A stretch of DNA of 38,371 nucleotides from Campylobacteraceae bacterium. GTDB lineage: Bacteria > Campylobacterota > Campylobacteria > Campylobacterales > Sulfurovaceae. Shown here piece by piece: positions 23,318-33,367 of this stretch. Position numbers and translations under genes: made by a program. How positions within the stretch are numbered: the stretch's first letter is position 1; every line of letters starts with the position of its first letter. The notes below the pieces were generated by a model that did no database searches, was not told the origin of the DNA, and saw only the letters and a program-made list of their open reading frames with translations. The DNA lies in NCBI GenBank assembly GCA_027100635.1, contig JAMOOQ010000033.1, forward strand, positions 1 through 38,371, given 5' to 3'.

Positions 23318-25036
23318 TTAGTAAGTTCGTTCTATTGGTTCAAATTTACCTTGAACAACAGGAGCATACTCAATTGCAATTGAATTATCTTCTTTTAGAG
23401 TAAGATAAGTATGTTGCATAAAGTTTTCATCATCACGAGTAGGATAATCCTCTCTATAATGAGCACCACGACTCTCTTTTCTTGCAATAGCACCCTCAAC
23501 AATAAATCTTGAAAATTCAATCATATGACCCAATTCTATAGCTTCTTGTAAATCTGTGTTAAATAGGTTTGATTTATCATCAATTCTAATATTATCAAAT
23601 CGTGCCAAAATATCATTTAATATATCTCTTTGTTTAAGTAAAGTCTCTTCAACTCTAAATACACCAGCATTTTCTGTCATACTATTTTGAAGCTCTTCTC
23701 TTAGAGCAGGAACTCTCTCTTTCCCATTGCTAGTTTTTACTCTCTTAAACTCTTTTAACATCTTATCAGCATCTGCAATTGTAGCTTTTCTTAATGAAAG
23801 TTTTCCATCATCTAAATCTTTAACAATTGTTTCACCTGCATGTCTTCCAAATAAAAGTGCCTCTAAAACTGAGTTTGCACCAAGTCTATTTGCTCCATGA
23901 ACAGATACACAACTACACTCACCAGCAGCATAAAAACCATCCACAAGTTCTGTTGGAGATTTTTTAACATGACAATCTCTATCAACTGGAATACCACCCA
24001 TTGAATAGTGTGCAGTTGCAGCAATCTCAATTGGCTCTTTTAACATATCTTGACCTAAAAATGTTATTGCTAATTCTCTAAGTTCTGGTAATTTTGTCAT
24101 AATAATATTTGGGTCTAAGTGAGTTAAGTCAATATGAACAGAATCTTTATTCTCTCCAACTCCACGACCTTCTAAAATCTCTTGAGTAATAGCACGACTT
24201 ACAACATCACGAGATGCAAGTTCCATTGCATTTGGTGCATATTTAGTCATAAATCTTTCACCCTCAGAGTTAAATAATCTTCCACCCTCGCCTCTTGCTG
24301 CTTCAGATATTAAAACTCCACTTCCACCTAATCCACTTGGATGAAACTGAACAAACTCCATATCTTCTAGTGGCAATCCATGTCTTGCAACAATTGAAAG
24401 TGCATCACCAGTATTAGCATGAGCATTAGAATTAATTTTATAAGCTCTTCCATATCCACCAGTTGCAAACATTGTAGCTTTTGCATTAAATATTACAGGT
24501 TTTGAATCTTTAATATTGTATCCTGAAACACCAGATACTTTTCCATCTTTATATAAAATATCTGCTACATAATATTCATCAAAAACTTCTACACCAGCAC
24601 GATGAGCTTGTTCATATACTGTTTGAAGTAGTGTAAGACCTGTTCTATCTTTTGCATAACAAGCACGAGGCTTACTCTGACCACCAAAAGGTCGTATTGC
24701 AATATCGCCTTTTTCATCTCTTGAGAATACTGCACCCATTTTTTCTGCCCATCTAATAGTTTGAGGAGCTCTTGAACACATAAACTCTACACAATCTTGA
24801 TCAGCTAAATAATCGCTACCTTTAACTGTATCAAATTCATGAAGCTCTGTACTATCATCTGCACCTAATGCTGCGTTTATACCACCTTGAGCTGCACCTG
24901 AGTGACTTCTAAGTGGGTGAAGTTTTGTAATTACTGCTGTCTTTTTACCTGCTGTAGTAAGCTCTTTGGCTGCGGCCAATCCAGCTAATCCAGCACCAAC
25001 AATAACCACATCATAATTATGTATTTGAACATCCAT
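23318..25036 (-). CDS. sdhA: Succinate dehydrogenase / fumarate reductase flavoprotein subunit
   Basis: The catalytic subunit interconverts succinate and fumarate on covalent FAD. It has 572 residues. [18 protein letters not shown] is the dinucleotide fold. The His of [16 protein letters not shown] is the expected FAD attachment site. [20 protein letters not shown] and the [15 protein letters not shown] run form the substrate region, and [19 protein letters not shown] is near the C-terminus. The N-terminus goes straight into the FAD fold and has no twin-arginine signal, unlike the periplasmic MfrA of Wolinella and Campylobacter. A cytoplasmic enzyme is therefore expected, perhaps for the reductive or oxidative TCA cycle. 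No recognisable promoter was picked out in the 231 bp upstream. Confidence 0.95.
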   Translation of the reverse strand: MDVQIHNYDVVIVGAGLAGLAAAKELTTAGKKTAVITKLHPLRSHSGAAQGGINAALGADDSTELHEFDTVKGSDYLADQDCVEFMCSRAPQTIRWAEKMGAVFSRDEKGDIAIRPFGGQSKPRACYAKDRTGLTLLQTVYEQAHRAGVEVFDEYYVADILYKDGKVSGVSGYNIKDSKPVIFNAKATMFATGGYGRAYKINSNAHANTGDALSIVARHGLPLEDMEFVQFHPSGLGGSGVLISEAARGEGGRLFNSEGERFMTKYAPNAMELASRDVVSRAITQEILEGRGVGENKDSVHIDLTHLDPNIIMTKLPELRELAITFLGQDMLKEPIEIAATAHYSMGGIPVDRDCHVKKSPTELVDGFYAAGECSCVSVHGANRLGANSVLEALLFGRHAGETIVKDLDDGKLSLRKATIADADKMLKEFKRVKTSNGKERVPALREELQNSMTENAGVFRVEETLLKQRDILNDILARFDNIRIDDKSNLFNTDLQEAIELGHMIEFSRFIVEGAIARKESRGAHYREDYPTRDDENFMQHTYLTLKEDNSIAIEYAPVVQGKFEPIERTY

Positions 25037-25267
25037 ATCTATCCTTGTCCTTTTGGTGTAATTTGCTATGATTATATCTTGTGTTAATAGTTAATTTGAT
25101 TAATATACAATATATAAGAGAATCAGTATATCTGATGTTACTATAATTAGCATTTTAAAATTTATATAAAGCAGTAGTAACCCATTGATAGTGGCAATAA
25201 AGTGGCTATTTATTTGATTTAAATACCACCTTAGATAGGATAAAACTATAGTTGTGACGAGAGAATT

Positions 25268-28200
25268 TTATCCAAAACTCCCCAATAAACTCTTAATATA
25301 CTGAGGATTTTTCTTATTAAATACTTTAAATGTAGATAAAATATGTTCAAATTCATCTTTATTAATACCATACATTTTTGCCACAATAATATCATTTTTT
25401 ATCTTTAGCATATTAACCTGTTTCTCACTTTGTGGTAAATCCTTTTTTAATATATTATACTCTTTTGCCAACTCTTTAAAGTCATCAAAATTATAATATA
25501 ATGTAAGCTTTAGTGAATTGATAATTAGTTTTTGGTACTCTTTATTCTCTTCTAACTCTTTATCATTTGGTTGTGGTATTGGTAGTCGCATTAGATAGGT
25601 TTTATTTACATTTATTGATACACTTAGCCTAAGTATAAAATCAACAATAATAGAGTTAAATATACCCATCAAAAATAGCTTTTTATGATTACTATTTTCA
25701 ATATAAGCTTTATTAATATACTTTTTTGGTATTTCACTATAAATACTATTACCTATTCCAATATTTTTATTTAATAGTGACATAATAAGAGTTCTCTCAT
25801 TTGTATCACTAGATATACCTCTAAATGATATTCTAAAAAACTCTCTATCATATTTTATAAACCTATCATAACCTCTCTCAATAATATCTTTTTTAGTAAC
25901 TTTAACACTATTTAGACTTAAATCTTTTGCCATTCTATCAATCTCTTTAGATTTTAATCTCTCATCAAACTCTTGGAGGTTTAAAAATCGTGTAGGATTG
26001 GCAAATCTATTATTAAACTGATGTATCATTTTACCCTCATATAGAGGTATATCACTCTTGGTCTCATAAAACAAATCTTTATCATTTGTCATATCAAGCT
26101 CTCTCCTACAATCAAAATAATTAGGATTAATAGCTTCAAATTTTGTATAAGCTTTTTTTAGTATCTCAAAGACAATTTTGTTTGTAACATCGGCTAAGGC
26201 TAAATGCTTGGGTGAAAAGGCTTTTATCGTATCTATATCATACTCTATCAAATCTTTTTGATTAAAGCAAATTTTTGGTTCTATCTGCATAAATTTAGCG
26301 TTGATAATATGCTTCTCTTGTAGTTTAGATTTTTCTAATTGAAATACTCCAAACTTGTATCTACTATCTATATCAAAAAGTCTATTTCTATTTTCAAATC
26401 CATAAAAATAGTTAAGTTGATAGTTTTTAAATATCTCAATTCTAAGATTTGTGCTACCATCTTCTTGTAAAAGTCCAGAGGGAAGTACATAAGTAAAACT
26501 CCCTCCATCTCTTATAAGTTTTAGATTATTCTCTACAAAAAACCTAAATAGATTGCCATCTCCTGCACCTTTATTTAGTGGATAGTGAATTTTAAAGTAG
26601 TTATTTATAATAAACATAAACTCACTCTCATTCTCATATTTGGCTCGAATATCATCTTTAGTCAATAAATCAGACTTTATCTCCTTTTTTTTGCTATCAT
26701 TTAGTGTACGATAGTTGGAACGATACTGTGAAAAAAAATCTTTATCATCAAGTTTTGTTTTATCCCACGGAGGATTACCTATCACAATATCAAAACCATT
26801 TTTATGTGTCACTTCTGGAAACTCCACTTCATAGTTAAAAAAGCTATATTTTTTAGTATATTCTCTAATTGTATCTATAATTTTATCATCTTTACCCTCA
26901 AAAATCTTCTCTACTAATGCTGTATCTACTTTAATCTCCATTAAAGCTTTTTTATCTTTTGCTATAGTCTTAAATTTAATAAGAGTTATGAGATTTAGAG
27001 CTAAATTTAGTTTGTCTAATTTTGGTTCTATCTCCTCTTTATACTTTTTCTTTGATAAATTTATCTCATCTGCTGTAGTATCTTGAATATTATCAAGTAT
27101 CTTATAAACATCATTTAGCTTATCAAATTCAGAGATAAAATCACTTTGGAATAGTCCATCTGATTTTGGAAAATATTTGTTAAATTCTTCTATCTTAGAA
27201 CCAATCAAAGAGTTACCTTGCTTGATATGATGGGCTAAAAAACTAAGAGGTGTTCCAAATATAAGAGAATCAATCCAAAGGGCAAGTTTTGTAAGTTCTA
27301 CCGAAAATGGATTCAGATCTACTCCAAAAATACTTTTTTTAAGTAGTAATCTTTTTACTATATCATAATCACTTACCTCTATTTTCTCTTTAAACCCTAT
27401 AAGATTAGATTGTATCTTTACTCTCTCATCTGCTACCATAGATTGAAGTTGAGTATCTTCTGGAAGTGAGATAATTGCTTTTTCGGTTAAATAACTTAAA
27501 GACTCCAACAAAAAATGTCCACTACCACAAGAGTTATCTATAATTTTAAGCTCTATTGGCTTTTTTCCTTTAGATAACTCCAAATCAATTGCACTCTTGA
27601 CCATAAAGCTTGATAGTGAAGTTGGTGTATAATAACTTGCTGTTGATTTTCTTGAATTTGATGAGTTTGTGAGGTAAATATCTCCTGCTTTATAATAGTT
27701 CTCTTTTGTAATATACTCTTTTTTGATACTTCCATAATCATAACTATCCATATATCCTGATACTATTTTAGATGATTTTCTACTCTCTTTATACTCCACA
27801 TAATATAAATCCTCTTTGGCTATCTCAAAACGATACTCCAATAATCCCTCATAAATTGAACCTAGATTTATAATAGATAAATTCTTAAAATCTCTTCTAA
27901 ATTTTGAAGTACCCTTATCAAATACTAATAGTGAATTAAGTACATTATATAAACTTTTATTACTTAAAAATCTCCCTTTTTCAAGTAGTGGAGCATTATC
28001 TATATTAAAAAGACCACCATTAAATAATGGTACTTCATAAGAATCATCACCTTCATTTAATAATCTAAATAATTGCCTAAGGTCTCCATAAAAATTAAAT
28101 TCACTATCTTCATTAGAATAATTTTCTAGTTTGCTATAAAGTTTATTGAGAGACATATTATTATAATATTTATGTAGCGATAATATCTTCCTGTTCTTAT

Positions 28201-29023
28201 CTTCAAAATAAGCGATAAAAAGCAATCTAAATATAAGATAAAGAGTATTTTGATAAGTTGCTTGAAGTGACTGAGTTTTATCTATTTTATAAATATTTTT
28301 ACCAATTATCTCAAATATAGAATCTCTATACTCTATACCATAGATAATATTTTTGAGATCATTTTCTACCTCTTGCTTAATAGATTTATTCTCTTCTACT
28401 ATTTTATTAATAACTTTATTATCAATAGTATCAAAATTCTCTCTTCTAAAAATGAAATAGAAATACTTAAAAGCCTCTTCATCCTTTGCCTCAATAATAG
28501 CTTCTAAATCTACCTCATAAAAAGTCTTAGTAGTTGATATAATTGAATTATCATAAAATCGCCATTTTCTGCCATTAGTTAAAAATCCATAATCTATTTT
28601 AAATGTTTGAAGATAATTTAGTAACTGATAATGAGGATTGAGTTTTTTATCTTTGCTCGTATTGTCTAGTTCTACTTTGTAGGCTTTAGACTCAACAAAT
28701 AGCAATATATTTTCTAGCTTTGAATTATCATTGATAAACTCATCTTTTAAATCACTAGAACCAAAAAGAGTATTATCAGGCTCAAGCGACTGCCCTTGAA
28801 CACTTCCTGCATTTCCACTAATAAACTCATATCCTAATATTTTAAAAACATTATGGATAAATTGAGTTTCTAGTGTAGTTTCATTATATTTATAGAAGTT
28901 ATCTCTATCATAGAGTGTTTTGATAGATGTAAAAATAGAAGAAATATCTTCACTATTTTTATTTAGATTTTCTAAGAAGTTTGTATCAAATAAGTTGTTA
29001 TCTAAAAAGTATTTATCATTCAT
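25268..29023 (-). CDS. Type IIG restriction-modification enzyme (nuclease and methyltransferase in one chain)
   Basis: The protein has 1251 residues. An N-terminal PD-(D/E)xK nuclease is visible: Asp83 in EPDNTLF, and Glu111 and Lys113 in FVESKAYK. A helical spacer leads to an N6-adenine methyltransferase with motif I IDNSCGSGHFLLESL (about 497) and motif IV GNPPWDKTK (about 749). The C-terminal third is a target-recognition domain of the Eco57I/TaqI-like kind (RFANPTRFLNLQ, then LMRLPIPQPND). Enzymes of this build methylate and cut DNA a fixed distance from an asymmetric site, often needing AdoMet. The site here cannot be deduced. Both activities look intact. It stands alone on the minus strand, next to an insertion-sequence remnant, so horizontal acquisition is likely. 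Confidence 0.9.
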   Translation of the reverse strand: MNDKYFLDNNLFDTNFLENLNKNSEDISSIFTSIKTLYDRDNFYKYNETTLETQFIHNVFKILGYEFISGNAGSVQGQSLEPDNTLFGSSDLKDEFINDNSKLENILLFVESKAYKVELDNTSKDKKLNPHYQLLNYLQTFKIDYGFLTNGRKWRFYDNSIISTTKTFYEVDLEAIIEAKDEEAFKYFYFIFRRENFDTIDNKVINKIVEENKSIKQEVENDLKNIIYGIEYRDSIFEIIGKNIYKIDKTQSLQATYQNTLYLIFRLLFIAYFEDKNRKILSLHKYYNNMSLNKLYSKLENYSNEDSEFNFYGDLRQLFRLLNEGDDSYEVPLFNGGLFNIDNAPLLEKGRFLSNKSLYNVLNSLLVFDKGTSKFRRDFKNLSIINLGSIYEGLLEYRFEIAKEDLYYVEYKESRKSSKIVSGYMDSYDYGSIKKEYITKENYYKAGDIYLTNSSNSRKSTASYYTPTSLSSFMVKSAIDLELSKGKKPIELKIIDNSCGSGHFLLESLSYLTEKAIISLPEDTQLQSMVADERVKIQSNLIGFKEKIEVSDYDIVKRLLLKKSIFGVDLNPFSVELTKLALWIDSLIFGTPLSFLAHHIKQGNSLIGSKIEEFNKYFPKSDGLFQSDFISEFDKLNDVYKILDNIQDTTADEINLSKKKYKEEIEPKLDKLNLALNLITLIKFKTIAKDKKALMEIKVDTALVEKIFEGKDDKIIDTIREYTKKYSFFNYEVEFPEVTHKNGFDIVIGNPPWDKTKLDDKDFFSQYRSNYRTLNDSKKKEIKSDLLTKDDIRAKYENESEFMFIINNYFKIHYPLNKGAGDGNLFRFFVENNLKLIRDGGSFTYVLPSGLLQEDGSTNLRIEIFKNYQLNYFYGFENRNRLFDIDSRYKFGVFQLEKSKLQEKHIINAKFMQIEPKICFNQKDLIEYDIDTIKAFSPKHLALADVTNKIVFEILKKAYTKFEAINPNYFDCRRELDMTNDKDLFYETKSDIPLYEGKMIHQFNNRFANPTRFLNLQEFDERLKSKEIDRMAKDLSLNSVKVTKKDIIERGYDRFIKYDREFFRISFRGISSDTNERTLIMSLLNKNIGIGNSIYSEIPKKYINKAYIENSNHKKLFLMGIFNSIIVDFILRLSVSINVNKTYLMRLPIPQPNDKELEENKEYQKLIINSLKLTLYYNFDDFKELAKEYNILKKDLPQSEKQVNMLKIKNDIIVAKMYGINKDEFEHILSTFKVFNKKNPQYIKSLLGSFG

Positions 29024-29107
29024 ATAATTATCTCCATTAAGTGGAAGATTATATCATAAAAGTATCAAAAAATATCTTTGAATATTTTATTTATCCTGCA
29101 AATCAAC

Positions 29108-29610
29108 ACCTTAGCCAAAAAAACCCAAAATCATCAAGCCACATCTCCATGAATCATCGAAAATGCTGAAACTCTCCAAATTGCCTCATTAATTAAAATA
29201 TCATCCACTTTTTCCCCATATAATTTTAATACTTTTCTAGTATATTTCTCTGTTCTGAAGAGAGATTTAATATCATTTACACTATATTTTAGAAACTTGC
29301 TAATTGTACTTTCATCTGCCACTAAAATTATATTTTCGCCAAGTTTTGGTTTAATTATCTGATAATTTATACTTAACCAATTCAGTTTATTGTCAAAAAA
29401 TCTCTTTATAGTTTTATAGCTAATGGCATCATCATTCCATCTTGAGATTCCTAACATTATGACCCTTCCAGTCATTGCTAAAATTGATGATGCTATTGAT
29501 TCTATCTGCTTTAGAGAACTTTTAGTTACTTCTTCTTTTATATAGTTCTTTTGTTATAGTAGATAAAGAGTATCAAAACTTCGTTTTGGTCAATCTTTTT
29601 TGGCTAAGGT
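29108..29610. mobile_element. Internally deleted insertion sequence with 15-bp terminal inverted repeats
   Basis: The ends are ACCTTAGCCAAAAAA (29108-29122) and its exact complement TTTTTTGGCTAAGGT (29596-29610). The match extends five bases outward with one mismatch (TCAAC / ATTGA), to 29103-29615. The 503-bp interior holds a shortened transposase frame on the minus strand. No target-site duplication is obvious. It lies between the type IIG gene and the terminator of the glutamate dehydrogenase gene. The element could not move on its own but could be mobilised by a full-length relative. Confidence 0.75.
29134..29580 (-). pseudogene. Transposase remnant (N- and C-terminal parts fused, core deleted)
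   Basis: From the ATG at 29475 an open frame of 113 residues begins MTGRVIMLGISRW, then SYKTIKRFFDNKLNWL and ILVADES. This is the N-terminal part of a known DDE transposase group (IS4/IS701-like; family not certain). It then passes directly to a typical C-terminus (FRTEKYTRKVLKLYGEKVDD, AFSMIHGDVA), so the catalytic core is missing. The frame continues upstream of the ATG with family-like sequence (QKNYIKEEVTKSSLKQIESI) to a TAA at 29554-29556, beyond which SFDTLYLL still looks coding. The gene is therefore interrupted by a nonsense codon as well as deleted inside. Confidence 0.7.
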
Positions 29611-29625
29611 ATTGAAAGTAAAAAT

Positions 29626-29658
29626 ACCTCTAGTTCTATTTTCTTTGGAACTAGAGGT
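29626..29658 (-). terminator. Intrinsic terminator of the glutamate dehydrogenase gene
   Basis: An 11-bp perfect stem, ACCTCTAGTTC / GAACTAGAGGT, has an 11-nt loop. On the minus strand it is followed by ATTTTTACTTT. It begins 9 bp after the gdh stop codon at 29667 and lies just outside the IS remnant. Confidence 0.8.
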
Positions 29659-29666
29659 GTTGCGTT

Positions 29667-32600
29667 TTAATTAGATAAAAGAAGACCATTAACTATAATT
29701 ATAGCCTGTGTTAATGATAATTCACTATCAATATTTTCATTAATTATATATCTTGGTTTATGAGAAAAGTAATTATCTACACATTGAGATATAGATTCAT
29801 AATCTCTTTTAAAATCTATAACCTTTTGAGATAAATCTATAATAATTGTTTTTAATAGGAGTAATGTTTGTTTTTGTAAAGTAATCTTTAGTTCATTTTT
29901 CAGTTCAAGTTTTTGAAGATGTTGCATTAAAGGAATAAGATTTAATTTTTTTACAATTGAAAATACAACTTCTGTTAGGTCACTAAAATTAATATTATTA
30001 TTTCGTTTAATCTCAATAATAGCGGTTGTTAATTTTATATATTCAAATGATTTATATATACAATCTTCACTACAATCATTAAAGTTTATATCTGCATTAA
30101 AATCAAGCTGATTTAAGCTTTGTATTATATCTTCTCTATAACCTTTGATATTATCAAATGTCATCTCATCTTGAGACAGATGTGTTTGCATTGTATATGC
30201 ACTATAAACTATATTATCTTCTAAATCTATTAAAATTTTATAAGCACTATCTATATTTATATCACTATTATATAATTTTTCTCTTAGATTATCTGCATTA
30301 AATAGTTTATTATTTAACAGATATGTTTTGATTTTCATCAAAAATTTATCCACTCCAATATCATTAAAATCTGCAATAAAAGATGCACCACAATGGTTTA
30401 TAATATCGTTTGAGATAATCATTGATATTATCTCTTTTCTTAAAGGATGTTGTTTTATATCATTTGTATATAAATCATTAAAGTATTGAGGAAAATATCT
30501 AAATATATATCTATCAAAACCTGATCCATTTACCATATTGCTATCTTTTAGAATATTTTCTATTAGAATTTTAGAGTATAATAAGATTAAAGATAAAGTT
30601 GGTCTTGCGATTGACCCCTCTTTTGTAAGAATTTTATCAAAATCTACATCTCTTGGAATATGAAAATTTTTTCTGCTAAAATATAGTAAATTCATATCTA
30701 AAACATGAATTGTTTTTTTAAATATCTCAAGATCTTTTTTTGCTCTTTTTTCATCTAAAGATAGTGCAATTGCCTGAAGTCTACTTGAATCTAACACACT
30801 TTGAACCACATGATCTGTTAAATCTTTAAAGCTTGTATTTCTTTGTTCTTCGTTCATTACCCCTTTTGATACAAACTTATTTAAAAATATTTTAATATTA
30901 ACTTCATTATCACTAGTATTTACCCCTGCAGAATTATCAATACTATCAAGATTTACTTTACCACCGAGAAGTGCAAATTCTATACGAGAAGCTAATGTCA
31001 TACCCAAATTTGCCCCCTCACAAATCACAGAAGCTTTTATCTCATTTGCATCAAGTCTAATATTTTCATTCTCTTTATCTCCAATTTCTACATTATTTTC
31101 TGTTGAGGCCTTAAAGTATGTACCAATTCCACCTAAATATATCATATCAACTTTAAGTTGTAAAAGCTCTCTTGCTAACTCCTCTCCATTTAGTTTGTCT
31201 TTTGTGCTATTTATTAGGTTTTTTATTTCAGGTGTAAGGGTAATCTCTTTTGATGAACGATAAAATACCCCTCCACCTTTTGAGATTAAATCTTTGTTAT
31301 AATTTGCCCAATTTGAGTTTTTTTCATTAAAAAGTCTTACTCTTTCATCATAACTAATTTTAGCATTAGGGGTTGGGTCTATAAAAATCTCTTTGTGACT
31401 AATTGCAACTTTGAGCAAAAACTTATCACTTTCTATCAATCCATTACCAAAAACATCACCATTCATAGAGCCAATTCCAACAATAGTAATAGAATCTTTA
31501 TAAATATCTATACCCTTTTCAATAAAAAATCTCTCTGTTGATTTAATAGCACCTTTTGCAGTGATTCCTAATGCTTTATGATCATATCCAACGCTACCAC
31601 CACTAGCAAAAGCATCTCCTAGCCAAAATCCTTTCTCTATTGCTATAGAGTTTGCTGTATCACTCATTGTGGAAGTTCCTTTATCAGCAGCAACCACAAA
31701 ATATGTATCATCCTCATCATAAGAGACTATTTGACTATTTCTAACAATTTTTTCATCTACAATATTATCAACTAAATCAAGCAAAGAGCTTATAAACATT
31801 TTGTAATATTCTACAAACTCCTCTTTGGTTGGCTTAAGAGAGTTAATAACAAAACCACCTTTTGCACCTTTTGGAACAATAACAGCATTTTTTGCCTCTT
31901 GTGCTATCATCAACGCTTTTATCTCATCTCTATAATCATTGTGCCTATTACTCCATCTCAATCCTCCACGACTTACTTTATCCATTCTTAGATGAACTCC
32001 ATTAAAACTTGGATGAAAAACAAATGTCTCTATTTTTGGAATAATCCCTATAAGTGAATAATCTATTTGGTCTGTATGAATCTTAAGAGATATAATATCT
32101 TGATTTAAAAAATAGTTAGTTCTTTGTGTATTTTTTATAATCTCTAATATTAATCTAAGAACTTTATCTTCTGATATCGCCTCTACATTTCGGATTTTTT
32201 CTAATATTTTATTTTCAATAGTATCTAAATTTCGTGAGATATTTGGCTGAAATTTATTTATAAAATATTCTAATATTAATTTTGATATTTCAGAATGTCT
32301 AATAAAAATAGCTATAGTAGACCTATAATTTGCCATTGATAATAGTTGCTCTTTATATTTAGCTAGTGAAATAAAGAGAAAAACTTCTCTAAATGAGAAA
32401 TTTTCAAGATATACTAATTCAAATATATTAGATATAATATTAAATTCTTTGTTTAAAATAGATGTAATTAAAGTACTAATATTATCTTTTGCTTTTTTAA
32501 GTTTTTCTATATCTTTCAGTTCAATATTTAATTTTGATATAAAATACTTTTTATTCTGAATTGTAACTTCATAAGAAACTTCATCTTTTACCACAAAGTT

Positions 32601-32795
32601 AAAACTTTGCATAATTGGAATACTTTGCGTTAAAGATAATTTTTTGATTGAGTATATAATAATACTAGGTGTTTGAGATATTTCAATATCTACAAAATTA
32701 TTTTCTTGTTCTAATCTATTTTTAATCTTATCAGATAGAGCTAATTCTTTATCTGAAAGTTCATAAGTACATTTTTTATTACTATTGTTTTTCAT
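29667..32795 (-). CDS. NAD-specific glutamate dehydrogenase, large type
   Basis: The enzyme deaminates glutamate to 2-oxoglutarate with NAD+. At 1042 residues it belongs to the large NAD-GDH class rather than the 450-residue hexameric class. The catalytic core has VHLRMDKVSRGGLRWSNRHN, then YRDEIKALMIAQEAKNAVIV and PKGAKGGFV with the substrate lysines. VAADKGTSTMSDTANSIA, SVGYDHKALGITAKGA and GIGSMNGDVFGNGLI follow. The N-terminal 230 residues and C-terminal 350 residues are the helical regulatory parts of this class. It is somewhat shorter than the 1600-residue forms of other proteobacteria. The ATG at 32795 follows AGGA. It is a single-gene unit with its own terminator and probably supports amino-acid catabolism. 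Confidence 0.92.
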   Translation of the reverse strand: MKNNSNKKCTYELSDKELALSDKIKNRLEQENNFVDIEISQTPSIIIYSIKKLSLTQSIPIMQSFNFVVKDEVSYEVTIQNKKYFISKLNIELKDIEKLKKAKDNISTLITSILNKEFNIISNIFELVYLENFSFREVFLFISLAKYKEQLLSMANYRSTIAIFIRHSEISKLILEYFINKFQPNISRNLDTIENKILEKIRNVEAISEDKVLRLILEIIKNTQRTNYFLNQDIISLKIHTDQIDYSLIGIIPKIETFVFHPSFNGVHLRMDKVSRGGLRWSNRHNDYRDEIKALMIAQEAKNAVIVPKGAKGGFVINSLKPTKEEFVEYYKMFISSLLDLVDNIVDEKIVRNSQIVSYDEDDTYFVVAADKGTSTMSDTANSIAIEKGFWLGDAFASGGSVGYDHKALGITAKGAIKSTERFFIEKGIDIYKDSITIVGIGSMNGDVFGNGLIESDKFLLKVAISHKEIFIDPTPNAKISYDERVRLFNEKNSNWANYNKDLISKGGGVFYRSSKEITLTPEIKNLINSTKDKLNGEELARELLQLKVDMIYLGGIGTYFKASTENNVEIGDKENENIRLDANEIKASVICEGANLGMTLASRIEFALLGGKVNLDSIDNSAGVNTSDNEVNIKIFLNKFVSKGVMNEEQRNTSFKDLTDHVVQSVLDSSRLQAIALSLDEKRAKKDLEIFKKTIHVLDMNLLYFSRKNFHIPRDVDFDKILTKEGSIARPTLSLILLYSKILIENILKDSNMVNGSGFDRYIFRYFPQYFNDLYTNDIKQHPLRKEIISMIISNDIINHCGASFIADFNDIGVDKFLMKIKTYLLNNKLFNADNLREKLYNSDINIDSAYKILIDLEDNIVYSAYTMQTHLSQDEMTFDNIKGYREDIIQSLNQLDFNADINFNDCSEDCIYKSFEYIKLTTAIIEIKRNNNINFSDLTEVVFSIVKKLNLIPLMQHLQKLELKNELKITLQKQTLLLLKTIIIDLSQKVIDFKRDYESISQCVDNYFSHKPRYIINENIDSELSLTQAIIIVNGLLLSN

Positions 32796-32860
32796 ACTAA
32801 TCCTAAAATTTTAAGTTTTAACTAATGTTACGCATATTTAAATTATTTTTAAAATTCAAG

Positions 32861-32927
32861 GGCAACCAAGGGATTGCCCCTATAAAAGGTTGATTATCCG
32901 TAGGGGTATATCCCCTTGTGGGTACCC
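32861..32927. repeat. Dispersed double-palindrome repeat GGCAACC...GGGTACCC, copy 2
   Basis: The 67-bp unit is nearly identical to 3026-3090 in the same orientation, differing by a few substitutions and a 2-base insertion (GGTATATCCCC for GGTATCCCC). It lies upstream of the gdh start. The rest of 32796-33028 is AT-rich, with no gene seen. Confidence 0.85.
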
Positions 32928-33028
32928 TAAGATATGGATAATTATAAATATTTATATAAAGTGCGTAATATCAACTTTTAAATTATAGTATAAAATTAAT
33001 AAAAATGTACTAATAAAAAGGGGTTTTT

Positions 33029-33326
33029 ATGCAAAATATAAATTTTTCTCAAACAGGATAAAATTTAGCTTCTACTTTTGATGGGGTTGTAGATAATTCT
33101 ATGCCTGTAATACTAACAAGACAAAATAAATAATCAGTGGTGATTTATCTCTATTAAAGATTATAGAGCCATAGAAGAAACTGCTTATTTAATATAGGAT
33201 CAAGTAAATGCAAATAGATTAAATCGTGCTATTAATCAACTTGAATCAGATCTTGGTAAAAAAATAAATAGATTAGTTATAAAAAATAATTTGATGATTG
33301 CACAATGCCGTTATCACTATAGATAA
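33029..33326 (+). pseudogene. Degraded YefM-YoeB toxin-antitoxin locus
   Basis: From ATG 33029 the sequence reads as a YefM/Phd antitoxin broken by stops: QNINFSQT, stop, NLASTFDGVVDNSMPVILTR then QNK, stop, SVV. A one-base shift follows, then ISIKDYRAIEETAYLI, stop, then DQVNANRLNRAINQLESDLG. The ITRQN/SIKDYxxIEETAYL pattern is the YefM hallmark. The same frame then continues INRLVIKNNLMIAQCRYHYR and a stop. This matches the last 20 residues of YoeB/RelE toxins (RLV...I..CRYHY). The toxin body has therefore been deleted, fusing the antitoxin end to the toxin tail. Three stops and one frameshift make it clearly dead. Confidence 0.8.
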
Positions 33327-33334
33327 TTTTATGA

Positions 33335-33340
33335 TATAAT
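33335..33340 (+). promoter_or_regulatory. Candidate -10 box for the chorismate mutase gene
   Basis: TATAAT lies 28 bp before the ATG at 33368, with AAGGA at 33355-33359 as ribosome-binding site. No clear -35 box is seen, as is usual for Campylobacterota sigma-70 promoters. Confidence 0.5.
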
Positions 33341-33367
33341 GATAAAAAACCAAAAAGGATCTATTTT

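Noticed and set aside
25037-25267. AGTGGCTATT shared between the spacer before sdhA and the element at 38015-38129
   Set aside because: The match is only about 12 bp with no matching flanks; it is expected by chance in AT-rich DNA.
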